Source: Paraburkholderia kururiensis (GTDB taxonomy: Bacteria; Pseudomonadota; Gammaproteobacteria; Burkholderiales; Burkholderiaceae). Taken from it: a stretch of 64,000 nucleotides of DNA. A program made the position numbers and the translations under genes. Below the pieces are notes generated by a model. That model was given only the letters and a program-made list of their open reading frames with translations. It did not search any database and was not told the origin of the DNA. The DNA is taken from contig NZ_CP139965.1 in the NCBI RefSeq assembly GCF_034424375.1, forward strand, positions 1,426,001-1,490,000, given 5' to 3'. This document shows, piece by piece, positions 43,529 through 51,426 of this stretch; positions within the stretch are counted from its first letter, which is position 1, and each line of letters opens with the position of its first letter.

Positions 43529-44878
43529 TCAGGCGTGGGTGCGTGGAGGGTTTCCACGCATCCGCAGATACCCCAGCGCGCACGCCGCAATGGCGAGCGG
43601 CCACAGCAGATACCAGCCGGTCAGCGCGAGCAGTCCCACCACGGCCGCGAAGGCCACCGCCGCGCAACGGTGCGCGGCGCTGCCGCGCGGCAGCAGCCGC
43701 AGCGCCGCGGCCGTTCCCAACACGTAGATCGCGACCAGCGAGCCCGTCGTCATCATGACGAGCGACTTCGTCCCGATGCCGGTCGCCGCCACCAGGATCA
43801 GCATGCTCGCCGCGAGAGCGAAGACGACGGCGAGGCTGCGCCGCGGCACGTCGCCCGCCAGGCTGCCGCGCGCAAGCCATGCCGGCAGCGCGCCGTCGCG
43901 GCCCAATGCCGCGCCCAGCTTGGCGGCGCCCGCAAAGTACGCGTTCATCGTGCCGAGCGTGAGCAGCAGCGCGGCCACGGCGGTCAATGCCTGAGCCCTG
44001 GCGCCCACGCCGCTTGCCAGCAGTTGCGCGAGCGGCGCAGTCGATGCGCCCGCGGCTGGCCCAAGCACCAGCACGCTCGCGGCGGCCACGGCCATGTACA
44101 GCACGCCGACCACCACAACCGCGATGCCCGTGGCGAGCGGCAAGTCGCGCGCGGGATGCCGGAACTCGCCGGCCAGATGCGTGATGGCCTCCCAGCCCGC
44201 AAAGCTCCATACGAGCAACGCGGCGGCAGGTCCGACGGCAAGCCAGCCATGCGGCGCGAACGGATGCAGGTTGACCGCGCGCGCATGCGGCGCGGACGCG
44301 GCCACTGCGACCAGCAGCAACCCCACCAGTAGCGCGGCGAGCACGAGCTGCAGGCGCCCGGACACCGTCAGGCCCCACGCATTGGCCGCGCTCACGATGA
44401 GCACCAGGGCCGCGGCCGTCGCGATCATCGTGTGCTCGCCGCCGCCGAAGGCCGCGGCCACGTAGGCGCCGGCGAACATGCCCGCGGCCGGCGAGCCTGC
44501 GGGCACGGTGAAGTAGAAGCACCAGCCCACCACTGCCGCGGCGCGCGGGCCGAACGCATTGCGCACGTAAGTGGAGACGCCGCCCGCATCGGGAAAGCGG
44601 ATGCCGAGCGCGGCGAACGTCGCGGCAAGCGGCGCCGAGAGCACGACGAGCGCGAGCCACGCGAGCAGCGAGGCCGGTCCCGCCACCTGCGCGGCAAGCG
44701 CGGGCAGGGCGATGACGCCTGTACCCAGCACGGCGCCGATATAGAGCGCCGTGCCTTGCAGCACGGTGAGCCGACCGCGGCGAGCGGACGACGAGCCGGT
44801 CTCGTGCGCGACGCAGGACACCGCGCCGTCAACTCCAACTCCGGGCCTTGCCGGAGCGCTTTTCCGAACAGTGGACAT
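43529..44878 (-). CDS. APC-family amino-acid transporter (YjeH-like)
   Basis: 449-residue inner-membrane protein with about 12 hydrophobic segments. Opening GTALYIGAVLGTGVIALPALAAQVAGPASLLAW is the APC helix-1 signature, and the length and sequence are closest to YjeH-type methionine/branched-chain amino-acid exporters. WSFAGWEAITHLAGEFRHPARDLPLA is the conserved helix 6 region. It is convergent with pcaF (24-bp gap) and divergent from the WYL regulator, which may control it. Confidence 0.88.
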   Translation of the reverse strand: MSTVRKSAPARPGVGVDGAVSCVAHETGSSSARRGRLTVLQGTALYIGAVLGTGVIALPALAAQVAGPASLLAWLALVVLSAPLAATFAALGIRFPDAGGVSTYVRNAFGPRAAAVVGWCFYFTVPAGSPAAGMFAGAYVAAAFGGGEHTMIATAAALVLIVSAANAWGLTVSGRLQLVLAALLVGLLLVAVAASAPHARAVNLHPFAPHGWLAVGPAAALLVWSFAGWEAITHLAGEFRHPARDLPLATGIAVVVVGVLYMAVAAASVLVLGPAAGASTAPLAQLLASGVGARAQALTAVAALLLTLGTMNAYFAGAAKLGAALGRDGALPAWLARGSLAGDVPRRSLAVVFALAASMLILVAATGIGTKSLVMMTTGSLVAIYVLGTAAALRLLPRGSAAHRCAAVAFAAVVGLLALTGWYLLWPLAIAACALGYLRMRGNPPRTHA

Positions 44879-44995
44879 GAACGGTTCCGTAGTGAAGAAG
44901 CGCGAGTGCGGTGCACCGTTGCCTCACCCGTTCTTATACTGCCCAATAGCTGACAACCGGTGTCAGGATTTCCCAAGCTGCGAGGAACATGCCGC

Positions 44996-46036
44996 ATGCG
45001 TACGAGCCGCCTCATTTCGATGCTGCTGTTGCTGCAGAGCCGCGGACGCGTCACGGCGCAGGCGCTGGCCGACGAGTTCGAGATTTCGATCCGCACCGTC
45101 TATCGCGACATCGATCAGTTGAGTGCGGCGGGCGTGCCGGTCTACGCGGACCGCGGGCCCGGAGGCGGCTTCGCGTTGCTCGACGGCTATCGCACGCCGC
45201 TTGCCGATCTCACTCGCGCCGATGCCGACACGCTCGCACTCGCGGGCCTGGGCGGCGCGGCAGCCGACCTCGGTCTTGCCGACGAATTGCGCGCCGCGCA
45301 ACTGAAGCTCGTCGCGGCCGCGCCCGGCGACGGCGGCGCGGCGACATCGCGAATCGGCGCGCGATTGCATATCGATCCGGTGGACTGGTACAAGCGGCCC
45401 GCGCCCGTGCCGTTGCTGCCGGAGCTTGCGCGTGCGGTGTGGGAACAGAAGCGCGTCGCGATGCATTACCGCAGCTGGCAAGGCGCGGGCATGCGCAAGC
45501 GCGAGCCGCTCGGGCTCGTGCTCAAGGCGGGCGACTGGTATCTGGTGGCGCATGTGCGCGACAGTCAACGCGTCTACAAGGTGGCGAACATCACGCGGCT
45601 CGAGGTGCTCGACAACGAGCGCTTCGAGCGGCCACGCGATTTTGATCTGCGCACGCAATGGAGCGCGTCCGTCGCCGCCTACGAAAAGAGCCTGCTCAAG
45701 GGCACGGCGCGGTTGCGCGTGACACGCGAAGGCATGGCGCGGCTCGCGAAGCTCGGCGCGGCGTCGGTAGAGCAGGCCGCGATTGCACCCGCGGATGCCG
45801 ATGGCTGGCACGAAGTGACGCTACCCGTCGAGACCTTCGACTTCGCCGCCGGACAGCTGCTGGCGATGGGCCCGAACGTGGAAGTGCTTGCTCCGCCCGA
45901 GCTACGGGCGCGGCTGCGCGAGCTGGCGGGGCAGGTGGTGGCGCTGAATGGGGATAGGACGGAGCGCGCCACAGAACGCCGCATCAATACGGTGTCGTCC
46001 CAACGCGAGACGTCAGGCAGGCATACACCAACGTGA
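44996..46036 (+). CDS. HTH_11/WYL-domain transcriptional regulator with island-altered C-terminus
   Basis: 346 residues. HTH at 1-60 (LISMLLLLQSRGRVTAQALADEFEISIRTVYRDIDQLSAAGVPVYADRGPGGG) and a WYL domain with REPLGLVLKAGDWYLVAHVRD near residue 185, plus the WCX-type tail FDFAAGQLLAMGPNVEVLAPPELRARLRE. After LNGD (about 45955) the sequence becomes uncharacteristic and reads 53 bases into the antisense of the downstream membrane-protein gene. The original end was probably replaced at the island junction. AGGA precedes the ATG. Confidence 0.88.
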   Translation: MRTSRLISMLLLLQSRGRVTAQALADEFEISIRTVYRDIDQLSAAGVPVYADRGPGGGFALLDGYRTPLADLTRADADTLALAGLGGAAADLGLADELRAAQLKLVAAAPGDGGAATSRIGARLHIDPVDWYKRPAPVPLLPELARAVWEQKRVAMHYRSWQGAGMRKREPLGLVLKAGDWYLVAHVRDSQRVYKVANITRLEVLDNERFERPRDFDLRTQWSASVAAYEKSLLKGTARLRVTREGMARLAKLGAASVEQAAIAPADADGWHEVTLPVETFDFAAGQLLAMGPNVEVLAPPELRARLRELAGQVVALNGDRTERATERRINTVSSQRETSGRHTPT

Positions 46037-46337
46037 CGGCGACGAACACAAACAGAAACGCCGATATAACACCTGCAACGCGACCAGTTTTCGCCACCCT
46101 TGTGAAAAGGACGCACCCGACGAGCATGAGGGCAATGCCCGTGAAGAAGTCGTTCGCCACACTACCGAGGGCGCCATCGGCCTGACTATCGACGAAACTC
46201 ATGTAGTCGTAGCTCAGAAGGCGATGCAACTGGTCGAGGCCTCTGAGTCGAAGGAGCGTGCCTCCGGTGAATACGAGTCCCACTATCGCAATTAGCAAGG
46301 CAACGACGGACAGCATTACTGTGGATCGTTGTTTCAT
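45984..46337 (-). CDS. small membrane protein, putative T6SS immunity protein B
   Basis: 117 residues, three predicted membrane helices (VVALLIAIVGLVFTGGTLL; FFTGIALMLVGCVLF; ISAFLFVFVAVTLVYA). No family recognised. It starts 3 bases after the stop of the preceding membrane-protein gene and is the last gene of the PAAR-effector operon, an order typical for immunity genes. Its 3' end overlaps the WYL regulator gene tail to tail. Base composition is less GC-rich than the flanking core genes. Confidence 0.65.
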   Translation of the reverse strand: MKQRSTVMLSVVALLIAIVGLVFTGGTLLRLRGLDQLHRLLSYDYMSFVDSQADGALGSVANDFFTGIALMLVGCVLFTRVAKTGRVAGVISAFLFVFVAVTLVYACLTSRVGTTPY

Positions 46338-46340
46338 GAC

Positions 46341-46694
46341 TTAGCCGACCGTGTAAAAAGCCTGCATCTGCGCATAGACCAGGATGCCGAAGAGGACGAT
46401 GGACCAGCCGAAAGCAAAAGCGAAACGCCTGATGTCGCGATCGGCTTTGAGTGCAGACAACGCCGCCCCCACGGTGACGGCGGCGAACAGCAGCACGTAA
46501 AAGCGGCTGGCCAGCAACTCGGTTTCCGGTATGGCGCGGTCGGCGCGATTGGCCCAATGGTACGTGATCGATTTCAGCGCCAATCCATCGCCGACGATCG
46601 CGGGTTTGAGCAGCAAGGTCATTGCGGGCGCGCCCGCACCGAAGTAGCACAGGGCGAGCACGACCAACGCCACGGCGATAAATCGCAGTCTCAT
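46341..46694 (-). CDS. small membrane protein, putative T6SS immunity protein A
   Basis: 117 residues with an N-terminal hydrophobic segment (FIAVALVVLALCYFGAGAP) and two to three further ones (YVLLFAAVTVGAALSAL; FAFGWSIVLFGILVYAQM). The ATG overlaps the effector stop (ATGA), so the two are made together, as is usual for effector and immunity. The segment between helices 1 and 2 (about 30-60) is predicted extracytoplasmic and could meet a periplasmic effector; this is inference. No family recognised. Confidence 0.65.
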   Translation of the reverse strand: MRLRFIAVALVVLALCYFGAGAPAMTLLLKPAIVGDGLALKSITYHWANRADRAIPETELLASRFYVLLFAAVTVGAALSALKADRDIRRFAFAFGWSIVLFGILVYAQMQAFYTVG

Positions 46695-47506
46695 AGATTG
46701 TTGAACTCGGCGAAGTTCCAGCGGACATGCTTGTTCATGGTGCCCCAGACATCACTGTCCCAGTTTTGATAGTTGCCGTAATGGCGTTGATACATCCACT
46801 TGCCGCCGCGCTGCTCATAGCTGGCGTCCTGAACGGGGGCACCCAGATAGTTCGAGCTTTTCCGGTTGCCGTCGTTCGTTGAGCGCAACCACGGACCGAG
46901 TTCCAGGTAGCTTGTCCATTTTCTCCTGGGTGTTTCGCCGGGGCCCGGGAAGTTGCCCTGCATGATATCGATCTTGCCAGGTGCAACGCTAGTAACCACC
47001 TGAATGTGGCCGCCGTTGAATTCGACGAAGAGATCACCTGGCAACAGGTCACTGTCCGCAACAGGCGAGGAGTTCCTCAGTACGTCGGGAGCGCCGCTCG
47101 CATAGGCCACGTCGAGTGCGAATCCGGCCGGTGTCGGCGGAGCCGTTTTGCTACCCGACCTGAAGTCCTTGTCGATGTTTTTGAAGACCGCTGAATCCGT
47201 CTTGATTTTCAGTGGAAGTTTGTTGCGCGACGCAAATTCTATGAGGACCTCGAACGCGAAGTCTTCGCACGTGAACCGGTTTGCTTCGTTGCCGCCCGTG
47301 GGCGATCCGTCGACACGTTCGCTGTCCAGTCTGGACATATCGACCTTGCGCGCCTGTATCTCTTTTGCGAGGGACGGTGTCGCGGCATGATATTGCGCGA
47401 TCCATTGGGCATTCCATTCGTGACGATGAATCCAGTAGACCTTGCATTGCACCGTGATCGGCTTGCGGTCATCCTTGGGGGTCATCACGCCGCTGGCTAA
47501 CTGCAT
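46691..47506 (-). CDS. predicted NlpC/P60-like cysteine hydrolase, candidate T6SS effector
   Basis: 271 residues, no signal peptide. Cys80 in NRFTCEDFAFEVLIEFA and His167 in LLPGDLFVEFNGGHIQVVTSV follow the Cys-then-His pattern of NlpC/P60 and CHAP amidases (C-x-x-F helix, then GDL strand followed by GH). IDIMQGN just after could supply the third residue. The first 60 residues (ITVQCKVYWIHRHEWNAQW) and the aromatic C-terminus (YQRHYGNYQNWDSDVW) are not recognised. It is coupled to PAAR upstream (TAATG) and a membrane protein downstream (ATGA). A peptidoglycan-cleaving toxin is the likely role; none of this is proven. Confidence 0.7.
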   Translation of the reverse strand: MQLASGVMTPKDDRKPITVQCKVYWIHRHEWNAQWIAQYHAATPSLAKEIQARKVDMSRLDSERVDGSPTGGNEANRFTCEDFAFEVLIEFASRNKLPLKIKTDSAVFKNIDKDFRSGSKTAPPTPAGFALDVAYASGAPDVLRNSSPVADSDLLPGDLFVEFNGGHIQVVTSVAPGKIDIMQGNFPGPGETPRRKWTSYLELGPWLRSTNDGNRKSSNYLGAPVQDASYEQRGGKWMYQRHYGNYQNWDSDVWGTMNKHVRWNFAEFNNL

Positions 47507-48042
47507 TATTCGCCTCTCACGGTGCGGAGCAGAAACTGGACATCGTGCGCACCGTTAGCCGATACCAGATCGGTTACGCCGGCGCTCGATGTGGTGCCCT
47601 TCACAGTTGTGCCATCCGCACTCTTGAGAAGGTAGGGCAGTCCTTCTACCGGCTTCCCGTCGCTATTAATTATCAGAAAGTGCTGGTTATAGCCGTTGAA
47701 GGCGTGCTCAAGAGGCTCGCCATTGGGCGCAAAACCCATGGTCGCTAATGCATCACCTTCGAAGCTTTCGAACATGACGGACTGAGATGCAATCATGGTC
47801 GGCGGTGGCGAGCATTTGCACATGCAGATATCGCCTTCCAGTGCCCTGTCCTTTCCCATCATGGAGCCAGGCCAGCGAGGGCCCTGGGCGGCGATCACGC
47901 CTACCGATTTGCAAGTGGGACAGTCCACGTGTGCGCCGACAAAAGTGAATTCGGTGCCGTTATGTGTTACGCCGGGAATTCCCTCGATGACCGTTCCGTC
48001 GGCCGACGATTTATCGCCGATTTTTAGATAACTGCGTCGCAT
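47506..48042 (-). CDS. PAAR protein with C-terminal transthyretin-like extension
   Basis: 178 residues. The N-terminal PAAR part has Cys pairs (DCPTC; CMCKCSPPPT) like the PAAR at 40117. Residues about 85-178 form a second domain (HFLIINSDGKPVEGLPYLLKSADGTTVKGTTSSAGVTDLV) resembling transthyretin-like repeats that often join PAAR or VgrG to a separate effector. Its stop overlaps the effector start by one base. It heads a four-gene operon running to 45984. Confidence 0.83.
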   Translation of the reverse strand: MRRSYLKIGDKSSADGTVIEGIPGVTHNGTEFTFVGAHVDCPTCKSVGVIAAQGPRWPGSMMGKDRALEGDICMCKCSPPPTMIASQSVMFESFEGDALATMGFAPNGEPLEHAFNGYNQHFLIINSDGKPVEGLPYLLKSADGTTVKGTTSSAGVTDLVSANGAHDVQFLLRTVRGE

Positions 48043-48474
48043 ATTGGACCGTTGAGTGCCGGAGCAGCCGTTTAATTACCATGCAGTTGATGTAATGGCA
48101 AGAAAGAGACTGCCAAACGATACTCAGCGGCACGTCGCTTCCGTTCGGGAAGTGGCGCTGCGCGTCGCCTGCGTGCGGGGGATTCAAATCGAATGAAATT
48201 GATGTGGGCTGTCGAGTGCGACAGATCCATCGCGCCGTGGTGGGACGCCGCCGTGGATGGCGGGAGCGCCAGCAGTGGAGAGACGTGTATTGCGCGAGTT
48301 GGTGCTGACGGTCGGACGGCGGGAGGAGCTTCCCGGTGGCCTGGACGACTGCCCGGCGGCGCGCGCCGGACAAGGTTCGATGCGGTGACCCGGACCCAGC
48401 TGCTGTGGACTTCCGCCGCATTGGCGCGCGTAGCAGGTGGCGCCACCCTCGCAACGGAAGTCCTTCAGAGAAGG
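48043..48474. other. intergenic region, right edge of the second T6SS module
   Basis: No convincing gene; frames on both strands lack ribosome-binding sites and conserved features. The AT-richer first 80 bases probably contain the PAAR operon promoter. The remainder is GC-rich and sits downstream of gabD. Confidence 0.45.
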
Positions 48475-49926
48475 CTAAACCCCACCCATACACAAATACT
48501 TGATCACGACGTAATCATCGATGCCGTAGTGCGACCCTTCGCGCCCGAGGCCCGACTGCTTCACGCCGCCGAACGGTGCCACCTCGTTCGAGATGAGGCC
48601 GGTGTTGATGCCCACCATGCCGTACTCGAGCGCTTCCGCTACGCGCCAGACGCGGCCGATGTCGCGGCTGTAGAAGTATGAGGCGAGGCCGAACTCGGTG
48701 TCGTTGGCGAGGCGGATCACTTCTTCGTCCGACGAGAAGCGGAACAGCGGCGCAAGCGGCCCGAACGTCTCTTCGCGTGCCACCTTCATGGCGGGCGTGA
48801 CGTCGGCGAGCACGGTGGGTTCGAAGAAGCCGTGTCCGAGCGCGTGACGCTTGCCGCCCGTCAGCACGCGGGCGCCCTTGGCGAGCGCGTCTTCGATGTG
48901 CGACTCCACCTTCAGCACGGCCGCTTCGTTGATGAGCGGACCCTGCACCACGCCCGGCTCCGTGCCGCGGCCCACCTTCAGTTGCATCACGGCTTCCTGC
49001 AGCTTCGCGGCGAACGCGTCGTAGACGCGCTCGTGCACGTAGAAGCGGTTCGTGCATACGCAGGTCTGGCCGCTGTTGCGGTACTTCGACGCGATGGCGC
49101 CGGCCACGGCGGCGTCCAGATCGGCGTCGTCGAACACGATGAACGGCGCGTTGCCGCCCAGTTCCAGGGAAACCTTCTTCACCGTGGGCGCGCATTGCGC
49201 CATCAGCAGACGGCCCACCGGCGTCGAGCCCGTGAACGAGAGCTTGCGCACGGTCGCGTTGCTGGTGAGTTCGCCGCCAATCGCTTTCGGGTCGCCCGTC
49301 ACGACGCTGAACACGCCCTTCGGCACACCGGCGCGCTCGGCCAGCACGGCGAGCGCGAGCGCCGACAGCGGCGTCGCTTCCGCCGGCTTCACGACGATGG
49401 GGCAGCCCGCGGCCAGCGCGGGGCCTACCTTGCGCGTGATCATCGCCGCCGGGAAGTTCCACGGCGTGATGGCCGCGCACACGCCGACCGGCTCCTTCGT
49501 CACGACGATGCGCTTGTCGCCGGCCGGCGTCGGAATCGTGTCGCCGTAGACGCGCTTGCCTTCCTCCGCGAACCATTCGATGAACGACGCCGCGTAGAGA
49601 ATCTCGCCCTTCGCCTCGGCGAGCGGCTTGCCCTGCTCGGTGGTGAGGATCAGCGCGAGGTCGTCGGCGTGTTGCACCATCAGGTCGTACCACTTGCGCA
49701 GAATCTGCGAGCGTTCCTTGGCGGTCTTCGCACGCCACGCGGGCCACGCCGCGTTGGCCGCGGCAATGGCGCGGCGCGTTTCGGGCGCGCCCATGCGCGG
49801 CACGTCGGCGATGCGCTCGCCCGTGGCGGGGTTCACGACGTCGAAGGTCGAACCGTCGTCGGCGCCTTGCCATTCGCCGGCGAGGTACGCCTTCGTTTGC
49901 AGCAGTGAGGGATCGTTGAGCTTCAT
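48475..49926 (-). CDS. gabD: succinate-semialdehyde dehydrogenase
   Basis: 483 residues, family length. It oxidises succinate semialdehyde to succinate with NAD(P)+, completing GABA use. TPWNFPAAMITRKVGPALAAGCPIVVKPAEATP, the catalytic Glu in LELGGNAPFIVFDDAD and Cys in SGQTCVCTNRF are present, with FGGVKQSGLGREGSHYGIDDYVVIKYLCMGG at the end. ATG at 49926 chosen; an in-frame ATG at 49986 overlaps the gabT stop (ATGA) and would add 20 poorly conserved residues. Confidence 0.94.
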   Translation of the reverse strand: MKLNDPSLLQTKAYLAGEWQGADDGSTFDVVNPATGERIADVPRMGAPETRRAIAAANAAWPAWRAKTAKERSQILRKWYDLMVQHADDLALILTTEQGKPLAEAKGEILYAASFIEWFAEEGKRVYGDTIPTPAGDKRIVVTKEPVGVCAAITPWNFPAAMITRKVGPALAAGCPIVVKPAEATPLSALALAVLAERAGVPKGVFSVVTGDPKAIGGELTSNATVRKLSFTGSTPVGRLLMAQCAPTVKKVSLELGGNAPFIVFDDADLDAAVAGAIASKYRNSGQTCVCTNRFYVHERVYDAFAAKLQEAVMQLKVGRGTEPGVVQGPLINEAAVLKVESHIEDALAKGARVLTGGKRHALGHGFFEPTVLADVTPAMKVAREETFGPLAPLFRFSSDEEVIRLANDTEFGLASYFYSRDIGRVWRVAEALEYGMVGINTGLISNEVAPFGGVKQSGLGREGSHYGIDDYVVIKYLCMGGV

Positions 49927-49982
49927 GTGCGGTTCCGGTCGGTCAGGTGCAGGTGCGTTCGGTGAGGCGCGTTCAGTCAGAT

Positions 49983-51278
49983 TCATGCGGCCACGGCCAC
50001 GCTTTCCTTGAGCACTTCTTCGAGAATGCCGAGCGCTTCGTCGAACACGGCTTCCTGGATCGTGAGCGGGAACAGGAAGCGGATCACGTTCGAATAGACG
50101 CCGCACACGAGCAGCAGCAGCCCGCGCTCCAGGGCGCGCGCCTGCACGCGCTTCGTGAAGTCGACGTCCGGCTGGTCGGTGCCGGCCTTGCAGAACTCGA
50201 CGGCGATCATCGCGCCGGGACCGCGCACGTCGGCGATCTGCGGCACCTCGCCTTTGAGCGCGTTGAGCTTCGCCTTGAGACGTTCGCCGAGTGCCGTGGC
50301 GCGGTCGCAGAGGCGTTCTTCGTCGATCACGTCGAGCACCGCGTGCGCGGCCGCGACCGCAAGCGGATTGCCCGCGTAGGTGCCGCCGAGGCCGCCGGGC
50401 GCCGCGGCGTCCATCACGTCGGCGCGGCCCACCACGCCCGAGATCGGCATGCCGCCACCCAGGCTCTTGGCAATCGTCATGAGGTCGGGCACCACGTCGT
50501 GATGCTCCATCGCGAACAGCTTGCCGGTGCGCGCGAAGCCCGTCTGCACTTCGTCGGCGATGAGGAGGATGCCGTGCTCGTCGCAGATCTTGCGCAGGCC
50601 GCGCACGAAGTCGGCCGGCGCCGGGTAGAAGCCGCCTTCACCCTGCACGGGTTCGAAGATGATGGCCGCCACGCGCTTCGGATCGATGTCGGCCTTGAAC
50701 AGGAATTCGATGGCGTGCAGCGCGTCCGCGGTGCTCACGCCGTGCAGCGGGTTCGGGTACGGCGCGTGGAACACGTCGCCCGGGAACGGCCCGAAGCCGA
50801 TCTTGTACGGCGCGACCTTGCCCGTGAGCGCCATGCCCATCATCGTGCGGCCGTGGAAGCCGCCCGTGAAGGCGATCACGCCCGGACGGCCGGTGTGGGC
50901 GCGCGCGATCTTGACCGCGTTTTCGACAGCCTCGGCGCCCGTCGTGAAGAACGCGGTCTTCTTCGGGAAGTTGCCGGGCGCGCGGCGATTGATCTTTTCA
51001 GCCAGTTCCACGTACGACGCGTACGGCACGATCTGGTACGCCGTGTGGGTGAAGCGGTCCAGTTGCTCGCGAATGGCCGCGACGATCTTCGGATGCCGGT
51101 GGCCCGTATTGACCACGGCGATGCCCGCCGCGAAGTCGATGAAGCGGCGGCCTTCCACGTCCCAGAGTTCCGCGTTTTCGGCGCGCTCGGCGTAGAAGTT
51201 GCACATCACCCCCACGCCGCGAGGCGTAGCGGCGTCTTTGCGGCTATGCAGACCGGCGTTGTCGTTGGCGTTCGTCAC
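49983..51278 (-). CDS. gabT: 4-aminobutyrate aminotransferase, GTG start
   Basis: 431 residues. PLP-dependent transfer of the GABA amino group to 2-oxoglutarate. The class-III signature ILLIADEVQTGFARTGKLFAMEHHDVVPDLMTIAKSLGGGMPI includes the PLP Lys (AKSLGGG). FFTTGAEAVENAVKIARAHTGRPGVIAFTGGFHGRT is the cofactor-phosphate region. The start is GTG at 51278 with AAGGAG 6 bases upstream. It is divergent from gabR and upstream of gabD in one operon. Confidence 0.95.
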   Translation of the reverse strand: MTNANDNAGLHSRKDAATPRGVGVMCNFYAERAENAELWDVEGRRFIDFAAGIAVVNTGHRHPKIVAAIREQLDRFTHTAYQIVPYASYVELAEKINRRAPGNFPKKTAFFTTGAEAVENAVKIARAHTGRPGVIAFTGGFHGRTMMGMALTGKVAPYKIGFGPFPGDVFHAPYPNPLHGVSTADALHAIEFLFKADIDPKRVAAIIFEPVQGEGGFYPAPADFVRGLRKICDEHGILLIADEVQTGFARTGKLFAMEHHDVVPDLMTIAKSLGGGMPISGVVGRADVMDAAAPGGLGGTYAGNPLAVAAAHAVLDVIDEERLCDRATALGERLKAKLNALKGEVPQIADVRGPGAMIAVEFCKAGTDQPDVDFTKRVQARALERGLLLLVCGVYSNVIRFLFPLTIQEAVFDEALGILEEVLKESVAVAA

Positions 51279-51365
51279 AGTGATCTCCTTCCCATATGGT
51301 TAGCGGGGTTGGCGGGGGTGGGCAAATGGCGCGCAGCTCCCGCGTCGTGCGCGGTACGTGCAGCG

Positions 51366-51400
51366 ACTATACTCAGGTTTGGCTCCGAGTTTCAGAGCCA
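51366..51400. promoter_or_regulatory. gabT/gabR divergent control region
   Basis: TATACT (51368-51373) reads as a -10 box for gabR and, because ACTATACT is nearly symmetric, also as TATAGT toward gabT. A dyad TGGCTC (51380-51385), nine bases, GAGCCA (51395-51400) lies next to it and is a candidate GabR operator. A third related word, GGAGCC, overlaps the gabR ribosome-binding site. Confidence 0.45.
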
Positions 51401-51426
51401 TTTCGGTAAATTCTTAGGAGCCAATC

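Noticed and set aside
47506..48042. Rhs/polymorphic toxin reading of the second PAAR protein
   Set aside because: Only 178 residues, with no YD repeats and no C-terminal toxin domain; the extension looks transthyretin-like.
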